The notes: a model not told the origin generated them from the letters alone. Numbered from the stretch's first letter, positions 8,239-17,078 are shown. The stretch: 64,000 nt of DNA from Pseudomonas palleroniana (GCF_003031675.1 NZ_PYWX01000029.1:124001-188000); one strand, 5' to 3'. Program-made: numbers and translations.

Positions 8239-9060
8239 GTGAAACTTAAACCCCTGTTGGCCTTGGGCCTGCTGACACTGGCGACTTGCACCCAAGCCTT
8301 CGGTGGCGCCACGCTGGATCGCATCGAGCAGAAAAAAGAGCTGGTGGGCGTGCTGATGGAAAGCTACCCGCCATTCTCGTTCCTCAACGACCAGAACCAG
8401 CTGAGTGGCTTCGACGTTGACGTGGCAAAGGCTGTGGCACAGAAACTGGGCGTGAAGCTGCGCCTGGAAACGCCCTCATGGGACGTGATCGCCGCCGGCC
8501 GCTGGAGCGGGCGCTACGACATTTGCATCTGCTCGATGACCCCGAGCAAAGCCCGCGCCGAAGTGTTTGATTTCCCGGTGGAGTACTACGCCTCGCCGGC
8601 AGTGATCGTGGTCAATGCCAAGGACGAGCGCATCCACACGGCCAAGGACCTGAGCGGCAAGAAAGTCGGCCTTACCAGCGCCTCCAGTTACGAAAGCTAC
8701 CTGAACAAGAACCTGGTGATCGAAGGCGCCGAAGACACGCCATTGCAGTACCCGTTCGAGGACGTGCAGATCGCCCCGTACGACACCGACAACGTCGCCT
8801 TCCAGGACCTCGGCCTGGGTGCCGGCGTGCGCCTGGATGCCATCCTCACCAACCTGGTTACCGCCCAGCCGCGCCTGACCGAAGACAAGCGCTTCAAGCT
8901 GGCCGGCGAGCCGCTGTACTCGGAGCCCAACTCGGTCGCCATCGAGAAAGGCGACGCGGCGTGGGACAGCAAGGTGCGTGAGGTCTTTGCCCAGCTCAAA
9001 CAGGACGGCACCTTGAGCGCGCTGTCGCAAAAATGGATTGGCGCCGATATCAGCCGATGA
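8239..9060 (+). CDS. amino-acid ABC transporter periplasmic binding protein
   Basis: 273 aa from GTG 8239, which has AAAGG 8 bases upstream; a further GTG at 8230 is in frame but lies on the ribosome site. The signal peptide is LALGLLTLATCTQA. The mature protein has the SBP_bac_3 pattern: PPFSFLNDQNQLSGFDVDVAKAVA, SMTPSKARAEVFDF, and GKKVGLTSASSYESYL. It should bind a polar amino acid or derivative. Linked to a permease by an ATGA overlap and divergent from mmuM, it may carry S-methylmethionine or methionine. No ATPase gene is present, so it must borrow one. Confidence 0.88.
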   Translation: MKLKPLLALGLLTLATCTQAFGGATLDRIEQKKELVGVLMESYPPFSFLNDQNQLSGFDVDVAKAVAQKLGVKLRLETPSWDVIAAGRWSGRYDICICSMTPSKARAEVFDFPVEYYASPAVIVVNAKDERIHTAKDLSGKKVGLTSASSYESYLNKNLVIEGAEDTPLQYPFEDVQIAPYDTDNVAFQDLGLGAGVRLDAILTNLVTAQPRLTEDKRFKLAGEPLYSEPNSVAIEKGDAAWDSKVREVFAQLKQDGTLSALSQKWIGADISR

Positions 9061-9860
9061 CACCGTCCAGACCCCCCTTGCTGCAGCGCCTGCTGGGCTT
9101 TCGCACACGGCTGTACCTTACTTGGGCGGCGCTGTTCGCCCTGTTTGCCGGCTTCTTCCTGAGCTTTGACCTGAAGTTCTCGATCATCCTCGACAAGTTG
9201 CCCAACCTGGTCGGCCTGCACTTGGCGCCCAACGGCTTCCTGCAAGGCGCCGCGCTGACGCTCTTCCTGTGCCTGTGCTCAATGCTGACGTCATCGGTGT
9301 TGGGTTTTATCGCCGCCCTGGGGCGCCTGTCGAAAAGTGCCGTGGCGTTTGGCATCGCGAGTTTTTACGCCTCGTTCTTTCGCGGCACGCCGCTGCTTAT
9401 CCAGATCCTGCTGATCTACCTGGGCCTGCCACAACTGGGCCTGGTGCCGGGCGCTATCGTAGCCGGCATCATCGCGCTGTCGCTGAACTATGGCGCCTAC
9501 CTGAGCGAGATTTTCCGCGCCGGTATCCTGGGTGTGCCTCATGGCCAACGCGAAGCCGCCCTGGCCCTGGGCATGCGCGACAGTGCGATCTTCTGGCACG
9601 TCACCCTGCCCCAGGCCATGCGCACCATTGTTCCGCCCGCCACCAACCAGTTCATCTCCATGCTCAAGGACTCGTCCCTGATCTCGGTGATGGGCGTGTG
9701 GGAAGTGATGTTCCTGGCGCAGTCCTACGGTCGTTCAAGCTATCGCTATATCGAGATGCTCACCACGGCGGCGATCATCTACTGGGTGATGTCGCTGGCG
9801 CTGGAACTGATCCAGGCCCGTATGGAGCGGCACTACGGTAAGGGTTATGCCAAGCGATGA
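9057..9860 (+). CDS. amino-acid ABC transporter permease (HisM/GlnP type)
   Basis: 267 aa from ATG 9057, which overlaps the binding-protein stop. It has about five membrane segments (YLTWAALFALFAGFFLSF onward) and the EAA loop EAALALGMRDSAIFWHVTLPQAM that docks the ATPase; SFFRGTPLLIQILLIYLGLP is typical of polar amino-acid permeases. It forms the inner-membrane channel for the adjacent binding protein. No ATPase follows; the next 150 bases hold no gene and then an unrelated autotransporter starts. Confidence 0.9.
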   Translation: MTPSRPPLLQRLLGFRTRLYLTWAALFALFAGFFLSFDLKFSIILDKLPNLVGLHLAPNGFLQGAALTLFLCLCSMLTSSVLGFIAALGRLSKSAVAFGIASFYASFFRGTPLLIQILLIYLGLPQLGLVPGAIVAGIIALSLNYGAYLSEIFRAGILGVPHGQREAALALGMRDSAIFWHVTLPQAMRTIVPPATNQFISMLKDSSLISVMGVWEVMFLAQSYGRSSYRYIEMLTTAAIIYWVMSLALELIQARMERHYGKGYAKR

Positions 9861-10015
9861 AGGCCAAAAGGGACACCGCGGCCTGCCGCCTGGGCGCAAT
9901 TTTAATCGCAGCAGACTAGAGACATCTCCCGCAAACGAGGGGTCGCCGGCCTGACAGTTATCCCTTCTGCCCCCCGCTAAATTCCACCGCCTCATACATG
10001 AAGAGGTGGGTTTAG

Positions 10016-11326
10016 ATGACGTTTATACACAAGCAATTCGCACTCGCTATCACCCTGCTGCTGGGAGCCACCAGCGCTCACTGCGCTCAGGCACGTGGCG
10101 ATATGGAGCCTGACAGCGAGTGGTTTGCGCCAGCCGCGCAGAGCAGCGAAACAGCGCATGTCGGCCCGGTGGAGCCTGCGCCTGAAGAGTTTTATTTTGC
10201 CGACCATGCCGGCAGCCGTAACGGCCTGAGCGTCGCCCGCGTGCTGGACTCCGCAGTCGACGCACTGCTGGCATCGGACACATTGAGCGAATGGGAAAAG
10301 CACCAACTCGAGGAGTATGGCCATTACCTGGGCAGCCTGGCGCCGGGCCGGTTAGCCGCCACGCTTGAACAATTGGCCGGCAGCCAGAACGCCAATCTGG
10401 GCACCGCGACTCAAAACAGCCTGCAGCCCCTGACCGCCAACCTGTTGTCGGCAATACGTCAGTTGGATAATGACACCCGCGAGACGGGGCGCTTTTGGCT
10501 CCAGGGCCTGGGAAGCGGCGGCCGGCTCAATGCCCAACACGGTAGCGCCGGCTTGAGTCAAAGCACCCAAGGCGTGCTGCTGGGTGCCGACTGGTCACTG
10601 GACCACGCATGGCGGATCGGTGTAGTGGGTGGCAAATCGGACAGCGACCTGAGCACCAAGGGGTTCCAGGGTGAGTTGGACAGTTGGCACCTGGGTGGAT
10701 ACGCCGTGCGCCGAGACGGCCCGTTCGCATTGCGCCTGGGCGCGCTCTACAGCCGGCATACCGGGCAAAACAAACGCACGGTCGATTTTGACTTCGTCGG
10801 CTACCGCGAGTCCCTCACCGGCAAGTACACCGCTCAGAGCCAAAACGCTTTCGCAGAGCTTGGCTATCAACTGGACACTGGCGGCCTACGTGCCGAGCCC
10901 TTCGCCGGCATCGGCTTGCAGCGCTACCAACGTGAGCGCTTCCAGGAAAAAGGCGGCTATAGCGCGTTGAACGTTGGTACACAGACCCAGCAAAACCTCA
11001 GTAGCACCGTCGGCCTGCGCTTGAGCCATGACTTTGCACTGGGTAACCGCATCGCCCTCAAACCGCACCTGAGCACCCACTGGAAACATCTGTATGGCAA
11101 CGTCGACAGCCGCGTGCGCCAGTCCTTCGCCCAGGAAAAACGCGAGGATTTCAACAGTGAATTCACCATCGTCGGCACCTCCCTGGACCGTGACAGCCTG
11201 GCATTGCGCACCGGCGTGGACATGGCCCTGTCGGCCGAACATAGCGTAGGCCTGGCCTATACCGCCGAGGTCGGCAGCCACAGTCGCAACCACGCGTTGA
11301 TGGGGCAGTGGGCGATGACGTTCTAA
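10016..11326 (+). CDS. autotransporter beta-barrel protein with minimal passenger
   Basis: 436 aa. Signal peptide at 1-24 (TLLLGATSAHCAQA). Residues 25-150 are short and partly helical, ending in APGRLAATLEQLAGSQNANL, which resembles the helix that threads the pore just before autotransporter barrels. From about 160 to the end (FWLQGLGSGGRLNAQHG, then alternating strands such as LGGYAVRRDGPFALRLGALY) is a type V barrel ending in WAMTF with the terminal Phe needed for BAM recognition. The outer-membrane location is clear. What is unusual is the near absence of a secreted domain, so the barrel itself or the 120-residue stub may be the functional part. It is not in an operon. Confidence 0.85.
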   Translation: MTFIHKQFALAITLLLGATSAHCAQARGDMEPDSEWFAPAAQSSETAHVGPVEPAPEEFYFADHAGSRNGLSVARVLDSAVDALLASDTLSEWEKHQLEEYGHYLGSLAPGRLAATLEQLAGSQNANLGTATQNSLQPLTANLLSAIRQLDNDTRETGRFWLQGLGSGGRLNAQHGSAGLSQSTQGVLLGADWSLDHAWRIGVVGGKSDSDLSTKGFQGELDSWHLGGYAVRRDGPFALRLGALYSRHTGQNKRTVDFDFVGYRESLTGKYTAQSQNAFAELGYQLDTGGLRAEPFAGIGLQRYQRERFQEKGGYSALNVGTQTQQNLSSTVGLRLSHDFALGNRIALKPHLSTHWKHLYGNVDSRVRQSFAQEKREDFNSEFTIVGTSLDRDSLALRTGVDMALSAEHSVGLAYTAEVGSHSRNHALMGQWAMTF

Positions 11327-11350
11327 GGCCGGACCGCCCGAGCGCCAGGC

Positions 11351-11374
11351 AAAAAAAAGGGGGCACATGCCCCC
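11351..11374 (-). terminator. rho-independent terminator of the pyruvate carboxylase operon
   Basis: Read on the minus strand: a GC stem (GGGGGCA pairing with TGCCCCC, 2-base loop) followed by eight T. It lies 34 bases past the stop of the biotin-carrying subunit gene. Confidence 0.85.
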
Positions 11375-11407
11375 CGAGGTTTAAGCGGTAGTGTCGAAGG
11401 CTGTGGA

Positions 11408-13216
11408 TCAGCCTTCGATTTCGATCAGGATTTCACCCGGGTTGACCCGGTCGCCCTTGGCCACATGCACCGCAGTGACCTTACCGGCAATGGCGGCCTG
11501 TACTTCGGTTTCCATCTTCATGGCTTCGGTGATCAGCACGGCCTGGCCGGCCTTGACCACGTCGCCTTCCTTGACCAGCACATCGACGATATTGCCCGGC
11601 ATTGCCGTGCTCACATGACCCGGCGCGCTGGCGTGCTTGCGCTTGCTGCCGCCGCTGCTGACAAACTCGTTGAGCGGTTCGAACACCACCTCTTCCGGCA
11701 TGCCATCAATGGACAGGTAGAAATGCCGTTTGCCTTCAGCCTTCACACCGACACCGGTGATATCCACGCGGTAGCTTTCGCCGTGCACGTCGATGACGAA
11801 CTCGGTCGGTACACCTTCGCCCCCGGCGCGGGCCACGCCGCCGGCTTCTGGGATCGGCAACAGGACTTCCGGCGCCAGGGTGCCGGCCTCACGTTCTTCG
11901 AGGAACTTGCGGCCGATGTCCGGGAACATGGCGTAGGTCAGCACGTCTTCTTCGGACTTGGCCAACGCGCCGATCTCGCCACGCAGCTTGGTCATTTCCG
12001 GCTTGAGCAGGTCGGCCGGGCGCACGTCTATCACGTCTTCACTGCCGATGGCCTGGCGACGCAATTTCTCGTTCACCGTGCCTGGCGCCTTGCCGTAGCC
12101 ACCCTGCAGGTACAGCTTCACTTCGTTGGTGATGGTCTTGTAGCGTTCACCGGCCAACACATTGAAGAACGCCTGGGTGCCGACGATCTGCGAGGTCGGC
12201 GTGACCAGCGGCGGGAAACCGAGGTCTTCGCGCACACGGGGGATTTCAGCCAGTACTTCGCCCATACGGTTGAGGGCGCCCTGCTCCTTCAACTGGTTGG
12301 CCAGGTTGGAAATCATCCCGCCCGGTACCTGGTTGACTTGCACGCGGGTGTCGACCGCGGTGAATTCGCTTTCGAACTGGTGGTACTTCTTGCGCACTGC
12401 GTAGAAGTACAGACCGATTTCCTGCAGCAGCTCCAGGTCGAGGCCAGTGTCGAACTCGCTGCCTTTGAGGGCCGCGACCATCGATTCGGTGCCCGGATGG
12501 CTGGTGCCCCAGGCGAAGCTGGAAATCGCGGTATCGATATGATCGGCGCCGTTTTCAATGGCCTTGAGTTGGCACATCGCGGCCAGGCCGGCGGTGTCGT
12601 GAGAGTGAATGAACACCGGCAGGCTTTGCTCGGCTTTCAAGGCCTTGACCAGTTCGCCGGTGGCATACGGGGTCAGCAGGCCAGCCATGTCTTTGATCGC
12701 GACCGAGTCGCAGCCCATGGATTCCATCTGCTTGGCCTGGGCCACAAACGCGTCGATGGTGTGCACGGGGCTGGTGGTGTAGGCGATCGTGCCCTGGGCA
12801 TGTTTGCCGGCGGCTTTCACCGCTTCGATGGCCACGCGCAGGTTACGCACATCGTTCATCGCGTCGAAGATGCGGAACACGTCGATGCCATTCACGGCGG
12901 CCTTGGCGACAAACGCTTTGACCACGTCGTCGCTGTAGTGGCGGTAGCCCAGCAGGTTCTGGCCACGCAGCAGCATTTGCAGGCGGGTGTTAGGCAACGC
13001 GGCGCGCAGTTTGCGCAGGCGCTCCCAGGGGTCTTCTTTCAGGAAACGCACGCAAGCGTCAAAGGTCGCGCCGCCCCAGACTTCCAGGGACCAGTAGCCG
13101 ACTTTGTCGAGCTTGTCGCAGATCGGCAGCATGTCATCGGTACGCATGCGGGTCGCGAGCAGCGATTGGTGAGCGTCGCGCAGGATGGTGTCGGTTACGA
13201 AAATCTTCTTGGTCAT
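11408..13216 (-). CDS. pycB: pyruvate carboxylase subunit B (carboxyltransferase plus biotin carrier)
   Basis: 602 aa from ATG 13216 (GAGGAAT upstream; the frame extends five codons further). Residues 1-300 are the HMGL-like carboxyltransferase (ITDTILRDAHQSLLATRMRT shifted as TDTILRDAHQSLLATR, GGATFDACVRFL, FRIFDAMND), the middle is the PYC_OADA domain, and the C-terminus is a biotinyl domain with the biotin lysine in ITEAMKMETEV. It moves CO2 from carboxybiotin to pyruvate, giving oxaloacetate. The gene follows pycA with an 11-base gap. Sequence cannot exclude oxaloacetate decarboxylase alpha chain, but the partner biotin carboxylase and absence of membrane beta/gamma subunits favour anaplerotic pyruvate carboxylase. 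Confidence 0.93.
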   Translation of the reverse strand: MTKKIFVTDTILRDAHQSLLATRMRTDDMLPICDKLDKVGYWSLEVWGGATFDACVRFLKEDPWERLRKLRAALPNTRLQMLLRGQNLLGYRHYSDDVVKAFVAKAAVNGIDVFRIFDAMNDVRNLRVAIEAVKAAGKHAQGTIAYTTSPVHTIDAFVAQAKQMESMGCDSVAIKDMAGLLTPYATGELVKALKAEQSLPVFIHSHDTAGLAAMCQLKAIENGADHIDTAISSFAWGTSHPGTESMVAALKGSEFDTGLDLELLQEIGLYFYAVRKKYHQFESEFTAVDTRVQVNQVPGGMISNLANQLKEQGALNRMGEVLAEIPRVREDLGFPPLVTPTSQIVGTQAFFNVLAGERYKTITNEVKLYLQGGYGKAPGTVNEKLRRQAIGSEDVIDVRPADLLKPEMTKLRGEIGALAKSEEDVLTYAMFPDIGRKFLEEREAGTLAPEVLLPIPEAGGVARAGGEGVPTEFVIDVHGESYRVDITGVGVKAEGKRHFYLSIDGMPEEVVFEPLNEFVSSGGSKRKHASAPGHVSTAMPGNIVDVLVKEGDVVKAGQAVLITEAMKMETEVQAAIAGKVTAVHVAKGDRVNPGEILIEIEG

Positions 13217-13227
13217 TGTTGTATTCC

Positions 13228-14643
13228 TCACAGGCCTGCGTGGGCGGCGATGGCGGCGGCGATGGCCAGGGCCAGCTCTTCGGGTTTGCGCTTGATCGAG
13301 TAGTTGGTCAGCTCAGGGTGGCTTTCCACAAAGCTTGTATTGAACTGGCCGCTGCGGAATTCCGGGTTGCGCAGGATTTCCTGGTAGTAGGCGGCGGTGG
13401 TCTTCACACCTTGCAAGCGCATGTCGTCCAGGGCACGCAGGCCACGGTCCATGGCTTCTTCCCAGGTCAATGCCCACACCACCAGTTTCAGGCACATGGA
13501 GTCGTAGAACGGCGGAATGGTGTAGCCGGTGTAGATCGCCGTGTCGGTGCGCACGCCGGGGCCGCCGGGCGCGTAGTAACGGGTGATCTTGCCGAAGCTG
13601 GGCAGGAAGTTGTTCTTCGGGTCTTCGGCGTTGATACGGAACTGCAACGCGAAACCACGGTGATGGATGTCTTCCTGTTTCACCGACAGCGGCAGGCCCG
13701 AGGCGATGCGGATCTGCTCACGGACAATATCGATCCCGGTGATTTCTTCGGTGATGGTGTGTTCCACCTGCACCCGGGTATTCATCTCCATGAAGTACAC
13801 CTCGCCCTCGGCGAGCAGGAACTCCACGGTACCGGCGTTCTCGTAGCCCACCGCCTTGGCCGCACGCACCGACAGGTCGCCGATGTAGGCGCGCTGTTCG
13901 GGTGTCAGCTGCGGGCTGGGGGCGATTTCGATGAGCTTCTGGTTACGGCGCTGGATCGAGCAATCGCGCTCGAACAGATGCACCACGTTGCCGAAGCTGT
14001 CACCGAGGATCTGCGCCTCGATGTGCTTGGGGTTGACGATGCATTTTTCCAGGAACACTTCCGCCGAACCGAATGCCTTGGTGGCTTCGGAGATGACGCG
14101 CGGGAAGGCTTGTTCGAGTTCTTCGCGGCTGTTGCAGCGACGGATACCGCGACCGCCACCACCGGAAGTGGCCTTGAGCATCACCGGGTAGCCAATGCGA
14201 TCGCCTTCGCTAAGGGCTTCATGGATATCGGCGACGTTGCCTTCGGTGCCGGGAGTCACCGGCACACCGGCCTTGATCATGCTGCGGCGCGCTTCGGTCT
14301 TGTCGCCCATGCGGCGGATGACTTCGGCCGATGGGCCAATGAACTTGATCCCACGTTCGGCGCAAATGTCTGCCAGTTCGGCGTTTTCCGAAAGGAAACC
14401 ATAGCCCGGGTGCAATGCATCGCAGCCGGTTTCCACCGCCAGGTTCACCAGCTTGCGCGGGTTCAGGTAACCGGCCAGAGGCTCGGCCCCAATGCTGTGG
14501 GCTTCGTCGGCACGCTTGACGTGCAGCGCATGACGGTCGGCATCGGAAAACACCGCAACCGAGCGAATCCCCATCTCGGCGCAGGCTCGCACGATGCGTA
14601 CGGCGATTTCACCACGGTTGGCGATCAGGATCTTTTTTATCAC
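13228..14643 (-). CDS. pycA: pyruvate carboxylase subunit A (biotin carboxylase)
   Basis: 471 aa. The ATP-grasp biotin carboxylase begins KKILIANRGEIAVRIVRACAEMG and has the glycine-rich ATP loop KATSGGGGRGIRRC, the metal and substrate residues in YFMEMNTRVQVEHTITEE, and the active-site arginine region LQFRINAEDP. It carboxylates biotin on subunit B using ATP and bicarbonate. It is first in the pycA-pycB operon; a LysR gene is transcribed divergently across a 195-base promoter region with inverted repeats. A second biotin carboxylase (AccC) for fatty acids would be encoded elsewhere; the pairing with subunit B here fixes the assignment. Confidence 0.93.
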   Translation of the reverse strand: MIKKILIANRGEIAVRIVRACAEMGIRSVAVFSDADRHALHVKRADEAHSIGAEPLAGYLNPRKLVNLAVETGCDALHPGYGFLSENAELADICAERGIKFIGPSAEVIRRMGDKTEARRSMIKAGVPVTPGTEGNVADIHEALSEGDRIGYPVMLKATSGGGGRGIRRCNSREELEQAFPRVISEATKAFGSAEVFLEKCIVNPKHIEAQILGDSFGNVVHLFERDCSIQRRNQKLIEIAPSPQLTPEQRAYIGDLSVRAAKAVGYENAGTVEFLLAEGEVYFMEMNTRVQVEHTITEEITGIDIVREQIRIASGLPLSVKQEDIHHRGFALQFRINAEDPKNNFLPSFGKITRYYAPGGPGVRTDTAIYTGYTIPPFYDSMCLKLVVWALTWEEAMDRGLRALDDMRLQGVKTTAAYYQEILRNPEFRSGQFNTSFVESHPELTNYSIKRKPEELALAIAAAIAAHAGL

Positions 14644-14766
14644 TTGGAAATTCCCTTGAGCCGATTGCTGCGTTCTTCGACCCGCTAGACCCGGGTCGAC
14701 GCGTGACCAAATGTTTCAAGCCAGTCGCGTGACACACACTAAGCCGCTCAAGGAATTAACAAAAAT

Positions 14767-14802
14767 CAATAATTATTGGGTTAGGCATAAGTAAAGACTT
14801 AT
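14767..14802. promoter_or_regulatory. inverted repeats in the pycA/LysR divergent promoter
   Basis: A perfect 12-base palindrome CAATAATTATTG (14767-14778) is followed by ATAAGT-AAAG-ACTTAT (14787-14802), a perfect 6-base-arm repeat. AT-rich inverted repeats between a LysR gene and a divergent target are the usual form of LysR sites, so these are candidate binding sites for the adjacent regulator. Confidence 0.5.
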
Positions 14803-14838
14803 AGTTGGCCGGACAGGCCGCGCCAACAGGAATTAAAA

Positions 14839-15813
14839 ATGCGTAAGTCATTGATGCGTATGACATTGCGTCAACTGCAGATTTTCAATGAAGTGTGTGA
14901 TTTGCGCTCTTACAGCCGCGCTGCCGAGGAAATGTCTCTCACGCAACCGGCGGTCAGCCTGCAAATTCGCCAGCTGGAAGAGCTGATCGGCCAGCCGCTG
15001 TTCGATTACGTCGGCAAAAAACTCTACATGACCGAAGCCGCCGAAGCCCTGCAACGGGCCAGTCGCGATATTTTCGGGCGCCTGGAAAACCTCGACATGC
15101 AACTGTCGGACATGCAGGGCTCGCTGCAGGGCCAGTTGAAGCTGGCGGTGGAGTCCAGCGCCAAGTATTTCGTGCCGCACCTGTTCGCGGCCTTCAAGCG
15201 CCAACACCCCGAAGTGCAATTGCAGCTGACGGTGGTCAACCGCGCCCAGGTGATTCGCAGGCTGTCGGACAACCGCGATGACCTGGTCATCATGTCTATG
15301 GTGCCCCAGGACATGGGCCTGGAATTCCTGCCGTTTCTCAACAACCCGATCGTCGCCGTGGCACCGCTCGACCACCCCTTGAGCCTGCAAGGCCCGCTAC
15401 GCCTGCAAGACCTGGAACCCTACACGCTGCTACTGCGCGAGCCCGGTTCCGGCACGCGACTGGCCTGCGAGGAATACTTCAAGGAGAAACGCGTGCACTT
15501 CACCCAAACGGTGGAAGTCGCGTCGGCCGAAGCCCAGCGCGAATGCGTGAGCGCAGGGTTGGGCGTGGCCTTGCTCACGCGCCACGCCGTCAATATGGAG
15601 CTGACCACCGGTGGGCTCAAGGAGTTGCCGGTGGAGGAGCTGCCGCTGTACCGCAGTTGGTGCCTGGTGCAGGCCAAGGCTAAACGCCTGTCGCCGGTGG
15701 CGCATGCGTTCCTGGGCTTTATCCGCAGCGAACGGGTGCAGATCAGCGTGCTGGCTGAGCGCTTCGCTGGGCAGCCACGGGTGCCTGCCAGTGGAGCTCC
15801 GGGTAGTCACTGA
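14839..15813 (+). CDS. LysR-family transcriptional regulator
   Basis: 324 aa. N-terminal winged helix MTLRQLQIFNEVCDLRSYSRAAEEMSLTQ..., with recognition helix TQPAVSLQIRQLEELIG at about residues 35-52, then an effector domain of the periplasmic-binding-protein type (LQGQLKLAVESSAKYFVPHL, CVSAGLGVALLTRHAV). It resembles CbbR-type regulators. It is divergent from pycA and probably controls pyruvate carboxylase in response to a metabolite. ATG 14839 has AGGAATT upstream; ATG 14854 is an alternative. The last 71 bases are overlapped on the other strand by a small conserved gene. Confidence 0.9.
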   Translation: MRKSLMRMTLRQLQIFNEVCDLRSYSRAAEEMSLTQPAVSLQIRQLEELIGQPLFDYVGKKLYMTEAAEALQRASRDIFGRLENLDMQLSDMQGSLQGQLKLAVESSAKYFVPHLFAAFKRQHPEVQLQLTVVNRAQVIRRLSDNRDDLVIMSMVPQDMGLEFLPFLNNPIVAVAPLDHPLSLQGPLRLQDLEPYTLLLREPGSGTRLACEEYFKEKRVHFTQTVEVASAEAQRECVSAGLGVALLTRHAVNMELTTGGLKELPVEELPLYRSWCLVQAKAKRLSPVAHAFLGFIRSERVQISVLAERFAGQPRVPASGAPGSH

Positions 15814-15940
15814 AGCTCTGGAGCAGTTGACGCTCTTCGCAGCGGTCTTCGATTGCGCGACGGAACGCCATGCGGCGTTGGTCTTCCTGTTGGCGACGGG
15901 TCTTGACGGTGCTGTTGCTGTCTTCGTAGTGCCGGGTCAT
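15743..15940 (-). CDS. PA3496-type small conserved protein
   Basis: 65 aa, very rich in Arg and Gln. The segment VKTRRQQEDQRRMAFRRAIE is the conserved core of a small Pseudomonas protein family (PA3496-like) of unknown function that some annotations link to envelope integrity. The start ATG has GGGAG upstream on the minus strand. It overlaps the 3' end of the LysR gene tail to tail by 71 bases; because the core matches a known family, the coding call is preferred over a chance frame. No membrane segment or signal peptide. Confidence 0.75.
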   Translation of the reverse strand: MTRHYEDSNSTVKTRRQQEDQRRMAFRRAIEDRCEERQLLQSFSDYPELHWQAPVAAQRSAQPAR

Positions 15941-16039
15941 TTGGAGTCTCCCAATGCGAGTACGGGGAGTTCAGGATGGCCTTGGGGGATGACGGGGCGA
16001 TGACAACCTGATGAAGATTCTGGACACACAGGAACCCAA

Positions 16040-16129
16040 TGTGGGAGGGGGCTTGCTCCCGATAGGCCGCGCAGCGGCCTCAAAAATGGGCCTGTTACGC
16101 AGTCCATCGGGAGCAAGCCCCCTCCCACA
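16040..16129. repeat. paired REP element (BIME-like)
   Basis: Positions 16040-16063 and 16106-16129 are perfect 24-base inverted copies starting TGTGGGAGGGGGCTTGCTCC. The 42 bases between them contain another small stem (GGCCGC/GCGGCC). A third, shorter copy lies at about 16172-16192. This is the usual GTGGGAG REP family of fluorescent pseudomonads and fills most of the gap 15941-16211. Confidence 0.9.
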
Positions 16130-16211
16130 GGTTATCCGTCGTCGACTCAATCGCTTAACTGACTGGCATCAGGGCTTGCCCCCCTCCCACATTTGAATCT
16201 GCATACCGCTT

Positions 16212-17078
16212 CTAGTCGTCCAGGGCTTTGACGGATTTGGGCGACAGACGCAGGCTGCGCAAACTGCGCTTCACGCTCTTGAGATGGTTGACCAGGCTCG
16301 GACCACGCGCCATCGCCACGCCCATCGCCAGCACGTCAATCACCACCAGGTGAGCAATACGTGAGGTCAACGGGGTGTAGATCTCGGTGTCTTCGTGCAC
16401 ATCGATCGCCAGGTTGACCGTGGACAACTCCGCCAATGGTGTCTGGCTCGGGCACAGGGTGATCAGCGAGGCGCCGCTTTCGCGCACCAGGTTGGCGGTA
16501 ATCAGCAGGTCTTTGGAACGGCCCGACTGGGAGATGCAGATCGCCACGTCGGTAGGCTTCAAGGTCACCGCCGACATTGCCTGCATGTGCGGGTCGCTGT
16601 AGGCCGCGGCAGTCAGCAGCAGACGAAAGAATTTGTGCTGGGCGTCAGCCGCTACGGCGCCGGATGCACCAAAACCATAGAATTCGACACGCTGGGCCTG
16701 GGACATGGCGGTCACCGCCTTTTGCAGCTCTACCGGGTCGAGCTTCTCGCGTACTTCCATCAACGTGTGCAAGGTGGTGTCGAAAATTTTCAGGCTGTAG
16801 TCGGCGACGGAGTCATCTTCATGGATCGCAAACTGCCCGAAGCTCGCACCGGCCGCCAGGCTCTGGGCCAACTTGAGTTTCAAGTCCTGGAACCCCGAGC
16901 AACCGATAGCGCGGCAGAAGCGCACGATGGTCGGCTCACTGATGCCCACGCTGTGGGCCAGGTCGGCCATGGAACTGTGCATCACGGCCGCAGGATCAAG
17001 CAGCACATGATCGGCAACCTTGAGTTCCGATTTGCGTAACAGGTGGCGCGACTGGGCGATATGTTGCAACAGGTTCAA
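16212..17078 (-). CDS. HexR/RpiR-family transcriptional regulator
   Basis: 288 aa, apparently starting at a TTG (17076-17078) because the family N-terminus is MNLLQHIAQSR. The HTH_6 domain covers 1-77 (MADLAHSVGISEPTIVRFCRAIGCSGFQDLKL) and the SIS sugar-phosphate domain 120-260 (EFYGFGASGAVAADAQHKFF, AICISQSGRSKDLLITANLV). RpiR/HexR proteins bind sugar phosphates such as KDPG and repress glucose-catabolism genes. It is HexR-like, but pseudomonads have more than one such paralogue and no zwf-pgl-eda is next to it here, so I leave the gene name open. A palindrome 45 bases upstream of the start is a probable autoregulatory operator. Confidence 0.88.
   Translation of the reverse strand: MNLLQHIAQSRHLLRKSELKVADHVLLDPAAVMHSSMADLAHSVGISEPTIVRFCRAIGCSGFQDLKLKLAQSLAAGASFGQFAIHEDDSVADYSLKIFDTTLHTLMEVREKLDPVELQKAVTAMSQAQRVEFYGFGASGAVAADAQHKFFRLLLTAAAYSDPHMQAMSAVTLKPTDVAICISQSGRSKDLLITANLVRESGASLITLCPSQTPLAELSTVNLAIDVHEDTEIYTPLTSRIAHLVVIDVLAMGVAMARGPSLVNHLKSVKRSLRSLRLSPKSVKALDD

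Noticed and set aside
11465..13303. Long open frame on the plus strand (about 610 codons) opposite pycB
   Set aside because: It is the complement of a well-supported carboxyltransferase gene; its His/Gln/Leu-rich translation is typical of antisense frames in GC-rich genes and has no ribosome site.
13216..14688. Plus-strand frame of 490 codons opposite pycA
   Set aside because: Shadow of the biotin carboxylase gene; the protein has no recognisable domain.
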